A DNA stretch of 32,290 nucleotides from Prochloron sp. SulCav_FS08_3_32_3330 (lineage in GTDB: Bacteria; Cyanobacteriota; Cyanobacteriia; Cyanobacteriales; DYNF01), in assembly GCA_020721205.1 (NCBI GenBank), contig DYNF01000050.1, positions 1 to 32,290 of the forward strand, in the 5' to 3' direction. The notes below the pieces were generated by a model that was not told the DNA's origin, searched no databases, and was given only the letters and a program-made list of their open reading frames with translations. Shown one piece after another: positions 23,732 to 32,290 of this stretch. Position numbers and translations under genes: made by a program. Every line of letters starts with the position of its first letter. Within the stretch, counting starts at the first letter, position 1.

Positions 23732-26179
23732 TTATTTAATTTCTTGCCAAAATTTTAACAAATTTAATTGCATTAGGGAAGAAATTGCTTTTAAAGTTTT
23801 AATTTCTGGAGGAGCATTTTCTGATTTTTCGGCAATATTTAAGGCAATTTCTGCCTGTTTTGGCTGAAAATTATACAATCTTACAAAAGCTAAATATGTC
23901 CAAGCATAAGCATTTTGAGCATCAAGTTTGGTAATATTTTCTAAAGTTTGTAATAAGGGTTTAACTTTAGTTTGCATAGCTTGAGCTAATGCCAAACTAT
24001 AATATAATTCTAATTGATTTGGATTAGTTTGTAAACGAAAATTAGAGGCTATTTCTACTTGTTTTAAATAGTCTTTAATCGGATCATAAAAGTTTAAGAC
24101 TCCAATATTTTCTATTACTTGATTAATTTTACCTTCAGCAAAAGGCATTATTTGTACAGAAAATTGCGTTACCCAATCTAATTCTGGTGCGACAATAGGG
24201 TTAAGATTATGGTTAATTTTTACCATAATTTCGGGCATTTTTAAGTCATAATTTACCCCTGTTTTCCGGTTTAAATAGATCCCTTTTAAAGTATAATTAC
24301 CATCGGGTAAAGTAGCAGGTGGAAATGTAGCAAAATTTTCAATAATTTTAAAGGTTGCTGTGGGTAAAGGCTCGGTAAAACCTTGATAAATTTGTCCCAT
24401 TCCTATCCCATGATCTTGAGTCCATTTTGCTTGATCTCCTTGCCATGTTAATATTAATAAACCCTCTTTTAATTCTTGCCAATTTCCTTCTATATTATAA
24501 GTTATAGCCATTGGAAAACCTTGAGGAATTTCTGAAGGTATATTAACGGATTTTAACTGAACTTGATTAATAGTTTTAGTTAAAGGTTTTACTTGCAAAA
24601 AAGGATTTTTTCTATGGTATAAATTGAGTTTTCCATTATCGGGTAATGTCCAAGTTTTAAATAAGTCTATTTCTTTGTTATTTTCTAATTCTTTTTGGAG
24701 TTTAATTTGTGCTTCTTTTGGGTTAGGCTCATTAGAGCGAGTTAAATACCATGTCAAGGATTTTAGGTCTTTTTCGATGTTATTTAATGAGGAAGCGACT
24801 TCTCTTGCATATACCTGAAAATCTTGTAAACGTCCATAATAATCCATAGTAAAATGATTAATTTCTTCTGTATTTTTGGCGACTATACCAATATTACTTT
24901 TAAGATAAGGGTCTGTTTTAATTATTTCTTGAATTACCTCGGTTTGATGCCAACTTTCTCCTTGATAGGGTAAATGTTTACCCGCAATTTTATCGGCAAA
25001 AGGTAAGGGAAAAATATTAAAAAGTAGGAAGATAAAACCTAAACTATAAGTTAACCATTGTAAACGATTTGCCCAAATATTTTGTTTAAGATTTAACAAA
25101 TATGCTAAGATTAAAGCAATACCTGTTAAATAAGGCATAATAAAACGACTATCTTTATTTGTACCAAAAGAACATAAAATATATGAACCAATTATAAATA
25201 AACTAAGCCAAGTAAGATTATAATGATCTTGATTTAAAGTAATTTTTCTAGTTTTAATAATAGTTAATATATCTTTTCTATTATATATTAAAGCTATACT
25301 AAAGGGAAAAATTAATAAAGGGAAAGAGATCATATTTGGTAATAATTTAAGATACCATAACCACCCGGATAAACTCATCGTAGGAGGATCTCCTTCTAAT
25401 TTTCCGACGGCGTTAGCAGATAGGGCTGTGGTAATAATAGTTAACCAATTATATTGATACCAATTACCACAAATTAACCATGCTATAATAACAGCAATTA
25501 AACATTGTAATAATTTTTCCCATTGTTTTTGTTTAAATATGGTAAAGATAAAGTAAATTCCGGGAAAAAAGATAAAGAAAAATCCCGTTATTTTGGTTAA
25601 CATAATTAAACCGAATGTAAAACCAAAAGCAATGCTATAAAACCAACTTTTTAACCGATTATTACTATTTTTCCAAAAGGTTAAAACAGTAAAATTAACA
25701 ATCACAAAAGCGACTAAACCATAATCAATTAAATAATCAAGTCTAGCATAAATAAAACTAGGAAATAATAAGCATAAACTGGAAGCTATTAAGCCTATTT
25801 TTGGGGAAAATAAATGTTTTCCTAAGCGATAAACACTAATAACAATAATACTGGTAAAAATAAAATTAACAATAATTGCTTGATGATATCCTACTCCTAA
25901 TAAATTGAAAAAAGGTACGGTTAATAAATAAATTAAAGGACCTCTATAACTGGTGGCACTTTGCCAATAAGTTAACCACCATTGACTATTAAAAATGTTA
26001 GGAGTTTGCCAATATTTCCATCCTCCCATAGCACTGGTTAAATGAGCGCTTTGATCCCACGCTGGGCTAGAATTATCTAATTTTAACCAGCTTAAATCAA
26101 TCAGAAATGAGCCTAATAAAATTAAGCTTAAAACTAACCAGTTTTTGTTAAATTTTGTCAGAAAATTAAACGGTTTCAT
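23732..26179 (-). CDS. GT39-like membrane glycosyltransferase with TPR tail
   Basis: 815 aa from ATG 26179; a TTG at 26200 adds seven residues but is less likely. The N-terminal half (about 15-400) has about 10 membrane segments. A short extracytoplasmic acidic motif SPAWDQSAHLT near residue 46 is the expected catalytic Asp of PMT/ArnT-type enzymes, and ARLDYLIDYGLVA a second. A soluble beta-rich domain follows (about 420-660), then helix pairs that look like two or three TPRs (LELYYSLALAQAMQTK, NAYAWTYLAFVRLYNFQPKQAEIAL). It should transfer a sugar from a lipid carrier to an unknown acceptor at the cytoplasmic membrane. GT39 family is probable from the layout; no operon partner helps fix the substrate. 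Confidence 0.75.
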   Translation of the reverse strand: MKPFNFLTKFNKNWLVLSLILLGSFLIDLSWLKLDNSSPAWDQSAHLTSAMGGWKYWQTPNIFNSQWWLTYWQSATSYRGPLIYLLTVPFFNLLGVGYHQAIIVNFIFTSIIVISVYRLGKHLFSPKIGLIASSLCLLFPSFIYARLDYLIDYGLVAFVIVNFTVLTFWKNSNNRLKSWFYSIAFGFTFGLIMLTKITGFFFIFFPGIYFIFTIFKQKQWEKLLQCLIAVIIAWLICGNWYQYNWLTIITTALSANAVGKLEGDPPTMSLSGWLWYLKLLPNMISFPLLIFPFSIALIYNRKDILTIIKTRKITLNQDHYNLTWLSLFIIGSYILCSFGTNKDSRFIMPYLTGIALILAYLLNLKQNIWANRLQWLTYSLGFIFLLFNIFPLPFADKIAGKHLPYQGESWHQTEVIQEIIKTDPYLKSNIGIVAKNTEEINHFTMDYYGRLQDFQVYAREVASSLNNIEKDLKSLTWYLTRSNEPNPKEAQIKLQKELENNKEIDLFKTWTLPDNGKLNLYHRKNPFLQVKPLTKTINQVQLKSVNIPSEIPQGFPMAITYNIEGNWQELKEGLLILTWQGDQAKWTQDHGIGMGQIYQGFTEPLPTATFKIIENFATFPPATLPDGNYTLKGIYLNRKTGVNYDLKMPEIMVKINHNLNPIVAPELDWVTQFSVQIMPFAEGKINQVIENIGVLNFYDPIKDYLKQVEIASNFRLQTNPNQLELYYSLALAQAMQTKVKPLLQTLENITKLDAQNAYAWTYLAFVRLYNFQPKQAEIALNIAEKSENAPPEIKTLKAISSLMQLNLLKFWQEIK

Positions 26180-26517
26180 AGAAAAAACTTTTCTTTTCAA
26201 TTAAGCAATAATGTAATATAATTTAAAATGTAGTCTAAAATCAGAATCTTTTTCGCATTTTGGCACGAATTAATGGTAAAATTCTCAAATATAAACAAGT
26301 AGTCAATTTAGAAAAATTTGACGATCCTCTTGGTTAAGTTTTTTGCTAAAATTACAGTATAACTGAAATCAGAGAGTGACATAATTAATTTTACAGCTTT
26401 ATTTTGAGAATGAAAAACTGAATGTTTTTTCTTCATTGTTTATCATTCCTATCCTATCTTTATCGCAAGAATAAATCCAAATTCCTAAATCTAAAATCTA
26501 AAATAGACTTGACAAAA
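26180..26517. other. Divergent intergenic region
   Basis: 338 nt between the divergent glycosyltransferase and GGDEF-EAL genes. AT-rich. A possible plus-strand promoter is TTGGTT (26330-26335), 17 nt, TACAGT (26353-26358). No RNA gene or repeat is evident. Confidence 0.4.
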
Positions 26518-29500
26518 ATGGCTCCAAGAAACAATAATATTCAAAAACATTATGATAATTTAACTCATGAAAATGAGCAACTTCGCCATGAATTAAAAAC
26601 CCTCAAAAACCAATTAGATCAAGAAATTAAAACTCGTCAAGATTTAGAAACTACTTTTTCTCAAAAAGAGGCTCAATGGTATATTGAAAAAAATCATAAT
26701 CCTGTAGCTATATTTGTATGGGAAGATCAAGGAAACGGTTATATATTAACAGAATATAATGAAGTTGCACAGAAAATTTGTACGCAAAAATTAAATACAA
26801 AATTAGGGGAATCTTATGAAAATATCTTGTTAGATCAACCAGAAATAATGAAGATTATACAACAATGTGCTAAGGAAAAAACGATTATTGAAAATGTTTT
26901 TAATGATGATTTATATCTCAATTGTAAATGTGTTTTTGTGCCTCCTCAACAGATTATTTTATATTGTCAACTTCCTCATAATTCTTTAGGTATGGAACAA
27001 AAATTAAAAAATCAAATTGAACAGGAATCTATTATATCTTTGTTTGGTAAAAAAGCTTTAGCTCTTGTGGAAATCACTGATTTAATGGAAGAAACTGTTA
27101 ATTTAATTGCCCAAACTTTAAATGTGAAATATGCTAGTATCTTAGAACTATTGCCCAATGAAGCGACTTTTTTATTGAAGGCGGGAACGGGTTGGCAAGA
27201 GGGTTTAATCGGTAAAGCTACTTTAAGCGTCGGTTTACACTCTCAAGCGGGTTATGTCTTGACTCATAAAACACCTATTGTTATAAAAGATCTGCTGATC
27301 GATCCTCGTTTTAAGGGGGATCCTCTCTTGCATAATCATCGGATAGTGAGTGGGATAACCGTCATAATTAGTGAAAGGGAGAAAGCCTACGGTGTGTTAC
27401 AGGTTCATTCTCAAGAATATCGTCATTTTTCTGAGGATGATGTGCATTTTTTACAGGCGATCGCAAATATTTTAGCGATCGCGATTGAAAAGTATAAACA
27501 AAGAGAACAACTTAATCTTTTAGAAAGGGCAATTAATGTTAGTAGTAATAGCATTTTTATGATGGATGCTTTAGGGAATGATCATGCTATAACCTACGTC
27601 AATTCAGGTTTTGAGCGTTTAACAGGTTATAAAAAAGAGGAGATTTTAAATCAATCTTATAAGATTCTCAATCAGGATGAAGCCGATGCAGAAATTATGA
27701 ATGAAATTCAACAAGCAATGGTGGAAGGAAAAGAATATAGTACAACTATCCGCACTTATCGAGAAGATAATACGGTTTTTTGGAATGAATTTTATCTGTC
27801 TCCCATTCACAATTTACAGGGATATTTAACCCATTTTATCGGAGTACAAACAGATATTACTGAGCGTAAATGTATTGAAGAAAGTTTACAAATGACTCAA
27901 TTTTGTTTAGACAGGGCAAAAGATGGGGTATTTTGGTTACATTCTAGTGGTTATTTTATCTATGTTAATGAGGCGGCTTGTCAATTATTAGGTTATTCCA
28001 AACAAGAACTTTTATCTTTAAAATCCTCTGAAATAGGTGCTTATTCTTTACAAGAATCTGGGTCTAAAAATAGCTCTAATAAAGATTCTTTAACTTTTGA
28101 AACTCAACATCGTTGTAAAGATGGCAGTATTTTACCCGTAGAAATTAGCGTTATTTATCTTGAATTTAATGAACAAGAATATAATTGTGCTTTTGTAAGG
28201 GATATTAGTGGGAGAAAAAAAGCAGAATTAGATTTAAGAGAAAGTGAGGAAAAATTTAGAGGAATATTTGAACAAGCCGCCGTAGGGATTGTGATTGCTA
28301 CACCGGAGGGTCAATTTTTAGTCGTTAATCCCGGGATCTGTGAATGGCTAGGATATAGTAGTGAAGAACTTTTACAACTTAATGACAATTTATTAACCAC
28401 TGCTGAGGAAATAATAACGGATCAGCAGTATCTTCAAGATTTAATTAATAATTCTATAGAGGAATTTTCCAGAGAAAAACGCTATTTTAGGAAAAATGGG
28501 ACTCTGGTATGGGGACAAATTACTGTTTCTTTAGTCAGGGATCTGATTGGAACTCCTCGATATTTAGTCACTGTCATTACTGATATCACTGAACGTAAAA
28601 AAGCTGAAGCGGCTTTAGTGAAAAGCGAACAGGCTTTAAGAGAAAGTGAGGAGCGTTTGGATAGTATTCTTAGTTCTCTTGAAGATATTGTCTGGTCAGT
28701 TAATCCTTATACTTTGGAATATATTTATATTAATCCGGCAATTGAAAAAGTTTATGGTTATTCAGTGGCACAATTTACTGAAAATATGGAGCTTTGGATT
28801 AATTTAATTCATCCAAAAGATCGTTTACAATCTGAATTTGCTAGTGAACAACTCAGAAAATATGGGATTAATAAAGACATTGAATATCGGATTATTCGTG
28901 CTGATGGAGAAATACGTTGGATTCGAGATCGGGCAAGAATGATTTATAATAAGGCGGGAGATGCTATCCGCATGGATGGAATTGCGGTAGATATTACGGA
29001 TCGTAAAAATGCTGAGGCTGAATTGAAAAAAAGTGAGGAACAATTCCGACGCACTTTTGAACTTGCGCCCATTGGTATGGCGATCACGGCACTTAATGGG
29101 AAATATGAAAAGGTGAATAAGGCTCTATGTCATGCTCTTAACTATTCTAAACAGGAATTATTAGAACAAACTTTAACGGATCTTGATCTTACTCATCCGG
29201 CGGATCGCTCGGTAGATATTGCCCTTAATCAAAGATTATTAAAAGGAGAAGTTTCCCATTTTCAACGGGAAAAACGATATTTGGCAAAAGATGGGAGAGT
29301 GGTTAATGTTTTGTTACAGGTGGTATTAGTGGAAAATAGCAAGGGAAAACCCCTTCATGTGGTGCGTCAAATCGTTGATATTACCCAGCGCAAGAAAATG
29401 GAGGAGCGGTTATTACATACGGCTAGTCATGATATTTTAACGGGTTTACCTAATCGGATGCTTTTTCTTGATCGACTACAACAATTACTGAGAAAGAAAA

Positions 29501-30723
29501 GGGAGAATCCTCAGTTTTTATTTGCCGTCCTATTTTTAGACCTCGATCGCTTTAAAATGGTGAATGATAGTATGGGACACACCGTTGGCGATAAACTCTT
29601 AATTTCGATCGCGCGTAAACTTCTTACCTGTGTGAGAACAGAGGATACAGTGGCACGGTTCGGCGGGGATGAATTTACGATTATTCTGAGTGAAATTAGC
29701 TCAAAAGAAGAAATTAATCAGATCGCTGAAAGAATCCACCAAGGATTAAAAAATCCTTTTTTGATCGAAGGCTCGGAAATATTTACCAGTGCCAGTATTG
29801 GTATTGCGATCGCTGATACTCATTATGAAAAACCCGAAGAAATGCTAAGGGATGCGGATTTGACGATGTATCACGCTAAAGAAACCGGGCGATCTCGTCA
29901 TGAAATTTTTGATCAGACCATGTATCAAAAGATTCGCACTCGTTTAGAGTTAGAAACCGACTTAAGAAAAGCAATTCAACAACAGGAATTTGTCTTATAT
30001 TATCAACCAATTTTAGACTTAAAAACTCAAGAATTAGCAGGTTTTGAAGCTCTGATTCGCTGGAATAATCCTCATAAAGGTTTTGTTTCGCCTCTACAAT
30101 TTATTTCCATAGCAGAAGAAACAGGTTTAATTGTACCCATAGGAGAATGGGTATTAGAGGAAGCAACTCGTCAAATGAATCAGTGGAAAAAAGATTTTAT
30201 TTCCTCTCAAAATTTAACAATTTCGGTTAATTTATCAGGAAGACAAATTAAAGAAGCTCAGTTAATCAATAAAATAGATGAAATTTTAATCAAAACTCAG
30301 TTTGAACCTAATCGTTTGAAATTAGAAATTACCGAAAGTATTTTAATGGAAAATTTGGAAGAAACGACCCTTTTCTTTCAACAATTGAAAGATCGTCAGA
30401 TTCAACTAAGTATGGATGATTTTGGCACAGGATACTCATCCTTGAGTTATTTACACCGTTTTCCGATGAATACCTTAAAAATTGATCGAGCTTTTGTCAG
30501 TCCAATTGAAAATGACTCTCAAAAACATCAAGAAATTATACAGGCAATTATTACCCTCGCCCACGCTTTTAAAATGAACGTAGTAGCAGAAGGGATTGAA
30601 ACTGAAACTCAAATGAAAAAACTCCAAAAATTAGGCTGTGAATATGGACAGGGTTATTTATTTGCAAAACCTCTGAAAGCGGAGGAAATTGAAACAAAAT
30701 ATTTTAAAAATGGCGTTACATAA
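26518..30723 (+). CDS. GAF-PAS(x5)-GGDEF-EAL cyclic-di-GMP protein
   Basis: 1401 aa from ATG 26518; an in-frame ATG at 26422 would add 32 unlikely residues. Order: coiled coil (about 8-55), poorly defined region, GAF (about 175-325), five PAS domains (about 335-452, 461-570, 579-697, 712-833, 842-960), each ending in a DI(T/S)xRK linker, GGDEF (about 970-1130) and EAL (about 1145-1395). GGDEF1049-1053 is intact and RTED1040-1043 forms the product-inhibition I-site. EAL1177-1179, EITES and DDFGTGYSS are intact, so both synthesis and degradation of cyclic-di-GMP are possible. No membrane segment. PAS1 resembles a LOV domain (YVNSGFERLTGY, FWNEFYLSPI, THFIGVQTDITERK) but its cysteine position is Tyr. 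GAF lacks an obvious bilin-binding Cys-His pair. Inputs are unknown. Confidence 0.93.
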   Translation: MAPRNNNIQKHYDNLTHENEQLRHELKTLKNQLDQEIKTRQDLETTFSQKEAQWYIEKNHNPVAIFVWEDQGNGYILTEYNEVAQKICTQKLNTKLGESYENILLDQPEIMKIIQQCAKEKTIIENVFNDDLYLNCKCVFVPPQQIILYCQLPHNSLGMEQKLKNQIEQESIISLFGKKALALVEITDLMEETVNLIAQTLNVKYASILELLPNEATFLLKAGTGWQEGLIGKATLSVGLHSQAGYVLTHKTPIVIKDLLIDPRFKGDPLLHNHRIVSGITVIISEREKAYGVLQVHSQEYRHFSEDDVHFLQAIANILAIAIEKYKQREQLNLLERAINVSSNSIFMMDALGNDHAITYVNSGFERLTGYKKEEILNQSYKILNQDEADAEIMNEIQQAMVEGKEYSTTIRTYREDNTVFWNEFYLSPIHNLQGYLTHFIGVQTDITERKCIEESLQMTQFCLDRAKDGVFWLHSSGYFIYVNEAACQLLGYSKQELLSLKSSEIGAYSLQESGSKNSSNKDSLTFETQHRCKDGSILPVEISVIYLEFNEQEYNCAFVRDISGRKKAELDLRESEEKFRGIFEQAAVGIVIATPEGQFLVVNPGICEWLGYSSEELLQLNDNLLTTAEEIITDQQYLQDLINNSIEEFSREKRYFRKNGTLVWGQITVSLVRDLIGTPRYLVTVITDITERKKAEAALVKSEQALRESEERLDSILSSLEDIVWSVNPYTLEYIYINPAIEKVYGYSVAQFTENMELWINLIHPKDRLQSEFASEQLRKYGINKDIEYRIIRADGEIRWIRDRARMIYNKAGDAIRMDGIAVDITDRKNAEAELKKSEEQFRRTFELAPIGMAITALNGKYEKVNKALCHALNYSKQELLEQTLTDLDLTHPADRSVDIALNQRLLKGEVSHFQREKRYLAKDGRVVNVLLQVVLVENSKGKPLHVVRQIVDITQRKKMEERLLHTASHDILTGLPNRMLFLDRLQQLLRKKRENPQFLFAVLFLDLDRFKMVNDSMGHTVGDKLLISIARKLLTCVRTEDTVARFGGDEFTIILSEISSKEEINQIAERIHQGLKNPFLIEGSEIFTSASIGIAIADTHYEKPEEMLRDADLTMYHAKETGRSRHEIFDQTMYQKIRTRLELETDLRKAIQQQEFVLYYQPILDLKTQELAGFEALIRWNNPHKGFVSPLQFISIAEETGLIVPIGEWVLEEATRQMNQWKKDFISSQNLTISVNLSGRQIKEAQLINKIDEILIKTQFEPNRLKLEITESILMENLEETTLFFQQLKDRQIQLSMDDFGTGYSSLSYLHRFPMNTLKIDRAFVSPIENDSQKHQEIIQAIITLAHAFKMNVVAEGIETETQMKKLQKLGCEYGQGYLFAKPLKAEEIETKYFKNGVT

Positions 30724-30894
30724 TTAAGGGATGATAAAATCTCGTTCATGTGCAAAGGCACAAAGAAATATTTTTAAATAATACCTCCATTCAGCAACGC
30801 CCATTTTTTATCTCACTATGGCAATCTTCAGCAAATTGTAATAGATTAGAAAGTAGGAGGATGAAAAATTTATCAAAATCATACTCAAAAAAAC

Positions 30895-31329
30895 ATGGCT
30901 TCAGAAGAAAAAGTTAAAAGCTATCTTGCCCAATGGTTTCACTTAGGAAAAAAAGTAATTTTAGGCAAAACTCAAGAAGCTATTTGTCCTGATCCCGTAA
31001 TGGTGATGGATCATTATTCCCCTGTCTTTGAAACATATTGGCAGAAAATTTTATCTGTTAATGGCAAAGATTTTTATTTAGAAGGAACGGATCAAACTAT
31101 TGCGGAATTGCTTTCATCACAATGGGAAATTCACTCCTGTTCCCGTTGTCAAATGCCCGTTCCCCTTAAAGAAAGAGGAATCCCCTCCGGGAGTTGTCCC
31201 TGTGCGGATTTATCGAATTGGCCCAATTTAGATCTTCCGATCCCTCACCCTCCGATTAATACTAAAAATTATCTTCATAAACTTCAATTACGCTTAACTA
31301 ACAACTCAGTTAAATCCGAACAGGTTTAA
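30895..31329 (+). CDS. Conserved hypothetical protein with Cys pairs
   Basis: 144 aa. The body is mixed alpha/beta; CSRCQMPVPL followed by GSCPCADLSNWPN gives two closely spaced Cys pairs (about residues 82-85 and 99-101) that could bind zinc or an iron-sulfur cluster. Further motifs are FHLGKKVILGK and CPDPVMVMDHYSP. No signal peptide. I recall it as a cyanobacterial conserved protein without function. An AGGAGG at 30855 is 34 nt upstream and too far to serve this ATG; the ribosome-binding site is weak. Confidence 0.7.
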   Translation: MASEEKVKSYLAQWFHLGKKVILGKTQEAICPDPVMVMDHYSPVFETYWQKILSVNGKDFYLEGTDQTIAELLSSQWEIHSCSRCQMPVPLKERGIPSGSCPCADLSNWPNLDLPIPHPPINTKNYLHKLQLRLTNNSVKSEQV

Positions 31330-31384
31330 CAACAAAAATATTGTTTTTTAAGAAAAGTAAAAGATAGGATAATTCCGTTAAAAA

Positions 31385-31413
31385 TTGAGGAAAATAGAAT
31401 AAAATCTTATAGT
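31385..31413 (+). promoter_or_regulatory. Sigma70-type promoter upstream of the Mo-nitro_C gene
   Basis: -35 TTGAGG (31385-31390), 17-nt spacer, -10 TATAGT (31408-31413); ATG is 37 nt downstream. Confidence 0.6.
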
Positions 31414-31450
31414 TAATCAGATACAACTTTAATCTAGGAAATAAAAAATT

Positions 31451-31825
31451 ATGGCAGTCATCACTTATAAAATTTCTCAATTTGTGGTTAATAGTTTCAT
31501 TTTTCATCCTGAAAAATGGAATGATTTAGGGCAAAAAATTACTCAAAAAATTACTCAAAAAATCAAAAGTTTATTCTCTATAGATCTACTTTTTCCCATT
31601 AGACAATTTTTAAGAAATATTACAATTAATGATCCTAAATTTGCTCATCAATTATGTGATCTTATTCCCAGTCAATGTCCTTTTGAAAGAGATATTAAAA
31701 TTTTTGGTAAAGTCTTATTTCACATTCCCCCTATGTGTAAATTAAATCCTTTTTATGATGATTTAGTGGAATTACGTTTCCGGGCGCAGTGTTATTTAGT
31801 TGACGAATGTGGAGAAGAACTTTAG
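31451..31825 (+). CDS. Mo-dependent nitrogenase C-terminal domain protein (stand-alone)
   Basis: 124 aa, PF06967 type. FPIRQFLRNITINDPKFAHQLCDLIPSQCPFERDI, then FHIPPMCKLNPFYDDLVELRFRAQCYLVDECGEE, are the family core, with conserved Cys at about 76, 98, 115 and 120. Despite the family name it is not a nitrogenase subunit; it is a small cyanobacterial protein with unknown role and occurs in non-fixing strains. The N-terminal QKITQKITQKIK is coded by a 12-bp tandem repeat. It has its own likely promoter. Confidence 0.9.
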   Translation: MAVITYKISQFVVNSFIFHPEKWNDLGQKITQKITQKIKSLFSIDLLFPIRQFLRNITINDPKFAHQLCDLIPSQCPFERDIKIFGKVLFHIPPMCKLNPFYDDLVELRFRAQCYLVDECGEEL

Positions 31826-31937
31826 TTATTTGTTATTTGTTATTAATTATTTACAACTTATAACTATTTTGAATTTTAAATTTATGATATACTCAAAAAT
31901 CAATCTTTAAAAATTTTAAGATAGGAAAACAATAATT

Positions 31938-32150
31938 ATGGGTGAATCAAAACGACGGAAAGAGGCTTTAGGGGAAAAATATGGGCAAGAACAACAAATT
32001 TTTTCTTGGCTACCCCTTACTAAGTCTCAAGCTGATCAATTTATCAAAATAACCACTAAAGGCGCTTGGATCGGCATCGGTTTAATGATAGCCGCATGGG
32101 TGACAATTCGTTTTATTGGACCTGCTTTCGGTTTTTGGCAAGTTAATTAA
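31938..32150 (+). CDS. DUF2839 family small membrane protein
   Basis: 70 aa. The start MGESKRRKEALGEKYGQ and SWLPLTKSQADQFIK, then the single membrane segment GAWIGIGLMIAAWVTIRFIG and GPAFGFWQV, are the hallmarks of DUF2839, nearly confined to cyanobacteria. The basic N-terminus is probably cytoplasmic. An extended -10 element TGATATACT (31885-31893) lies upstream. Function unknown, thought to be thylakoid- or plasma-membrane-associated. Confidence 0.92.
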   Translation: MGESKRRKEALGEKYGQEQQIFSWLPLTKSQADQFIKITTKGAWIGIGLMIAAWVTIRFIGPAFGFWQVN

Positions 32151-32220
32151 AATTAATCATAAAACGATGCAAAAAAGTCGGGGATTTTCTTAATATTGAA
32201 GAAGAAAAATTTGATCAAAG

Positions 32221-32251
32221 AAAACGCCCTGCTTAAAAAGCAGGGCGTTTT
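32221..32251 (+). terminator. Strong intrinsic terminator after DUF2839 gene
   Basis: AAAACGCCCTGCTT-AAA-AAGCAGGGCGTTTT: a 14-bp stem with a T-rich 3' arm. The symmetric A/T flanks allow use on both strands. Confidence 0.9.
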
Positions 32252-32263
32252 CATTCTCCAAAA

Positions 32264-32287
32264 AGCAACGGGTTGAAACCCGTTGCT
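32264..32287. repeat. AACGGGTT-family hairpin at window end
   Basis: AGCAACGGGT-TGAA-ACCCGTTGCT, a perfect 10-bp stem; third copy of the family seen at 11475 and 11598. Confidence 0.75.
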
Positions 32288-32290
32288 ACA

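Noticed and set aside
30861-30917. 18-codon frame behind AGGAGG
   Set aside because: The AGGAGG abuts the ATG with no spacing, so initiation is unlikely, and the frame overlaps the start of the next gene.
31451-31825. Evidence for nitrogen fixation
   Set aside because: The domain name is misleading; the small stand-alone protein occurs in non-fixing cyanobacteria and no nif gene is present.

Overview
The window is a cyanobacterial chromosome segment. The DNA is AT-rich and carries many copies of the cyanobacterial HIP1 octamer GCGATCGC. It encodes lineage markers: a GUN4 domain, a PAP/fibrillin protein, a DUF2839 protein, a stand-alone Mo-nitrogenase C-terminal domain protein, and several Uma2/GxxExxY-type nuclease-like proteins. 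Codon use and the dispersed hairpin families suggest a small-celled, low-GC unicellular lineage such as Geminocystis or Cyanobacterium; that last step is inference.

Layout. 1-356 is gene-free, AT-rich and repetitive. 357-4026 (minus) holds a TIR-like predicted nucleotide-binding protein and a large TerB / repeat / glycine-zipper / TPR / GUN4 fusion. The fusion diverges, from two back-to-back consensus promoters, from an HTH-TPR protein (4204-5445). 5486-11458 (minus) is a six-gene cluster: two rSAM-associated glycosyltransferases (TIGR04282 and TIGR04283 types), a flavoprotein like the domain found N-terminal to SelD, the arsenosugar radical SAM enzyme ArsS, a TVP38/TMEM64 membrane protein and a MerA-like disulfide oxidoreductase. 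It resembles an arsenic/metalloid handling operon, but no arsM is visible. 11626-13407 has a small RHH-like protein, then a 450-nt gene-free stretch rich in RNA-like structure and ending in an intrinsic terminator, then an HNH endonuclease and a small partner gene. 13793-15427 (minus) is an orphan ParA ATPase with a PD-(D/E)XK-like protein.

15611-18147 is a ferrous iron uptake locus. FeoB is split into an overlapping GTPase gene and permease gene, followed by a 26-bp tandem array and feoA. A Gly/Arg-rich putative DNA-binding gene converges on feoA so closely that the two share one TTAA as both stop codons. Enolase (18985-20280) is the clear housekeeping gene. 20282-21060 is repeat-rich: a GxxExxY gene sits between two MITE-like units with about 35-bp inverted ends, and an 85-bp tandem duplication overlaps the 3' end of a PAP/fibrillin gene. 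Then come Uma2, a DUF482/GNAT-like protein and a GT39-like membrane glycosyltransferase, all on the minus strand. The right end has a GAF-PAS(x5)-GGDEF-EAL protein with both catalytic signatures intact, and three small conserved cyanobacterial genes ending at a strong terminator.

The strongest candidates for something undescribed are: the structured, terminator-capped region upstream of the HNH gene; the TerB-GUN4 fusion with an internal ribosome-binding site and ATG at the domain junction; the paired MITE-like units bracketing the GxxExxY gene; and the short palindromes that share a GAAAT-NN-ATTTC core with compensated outer arms.
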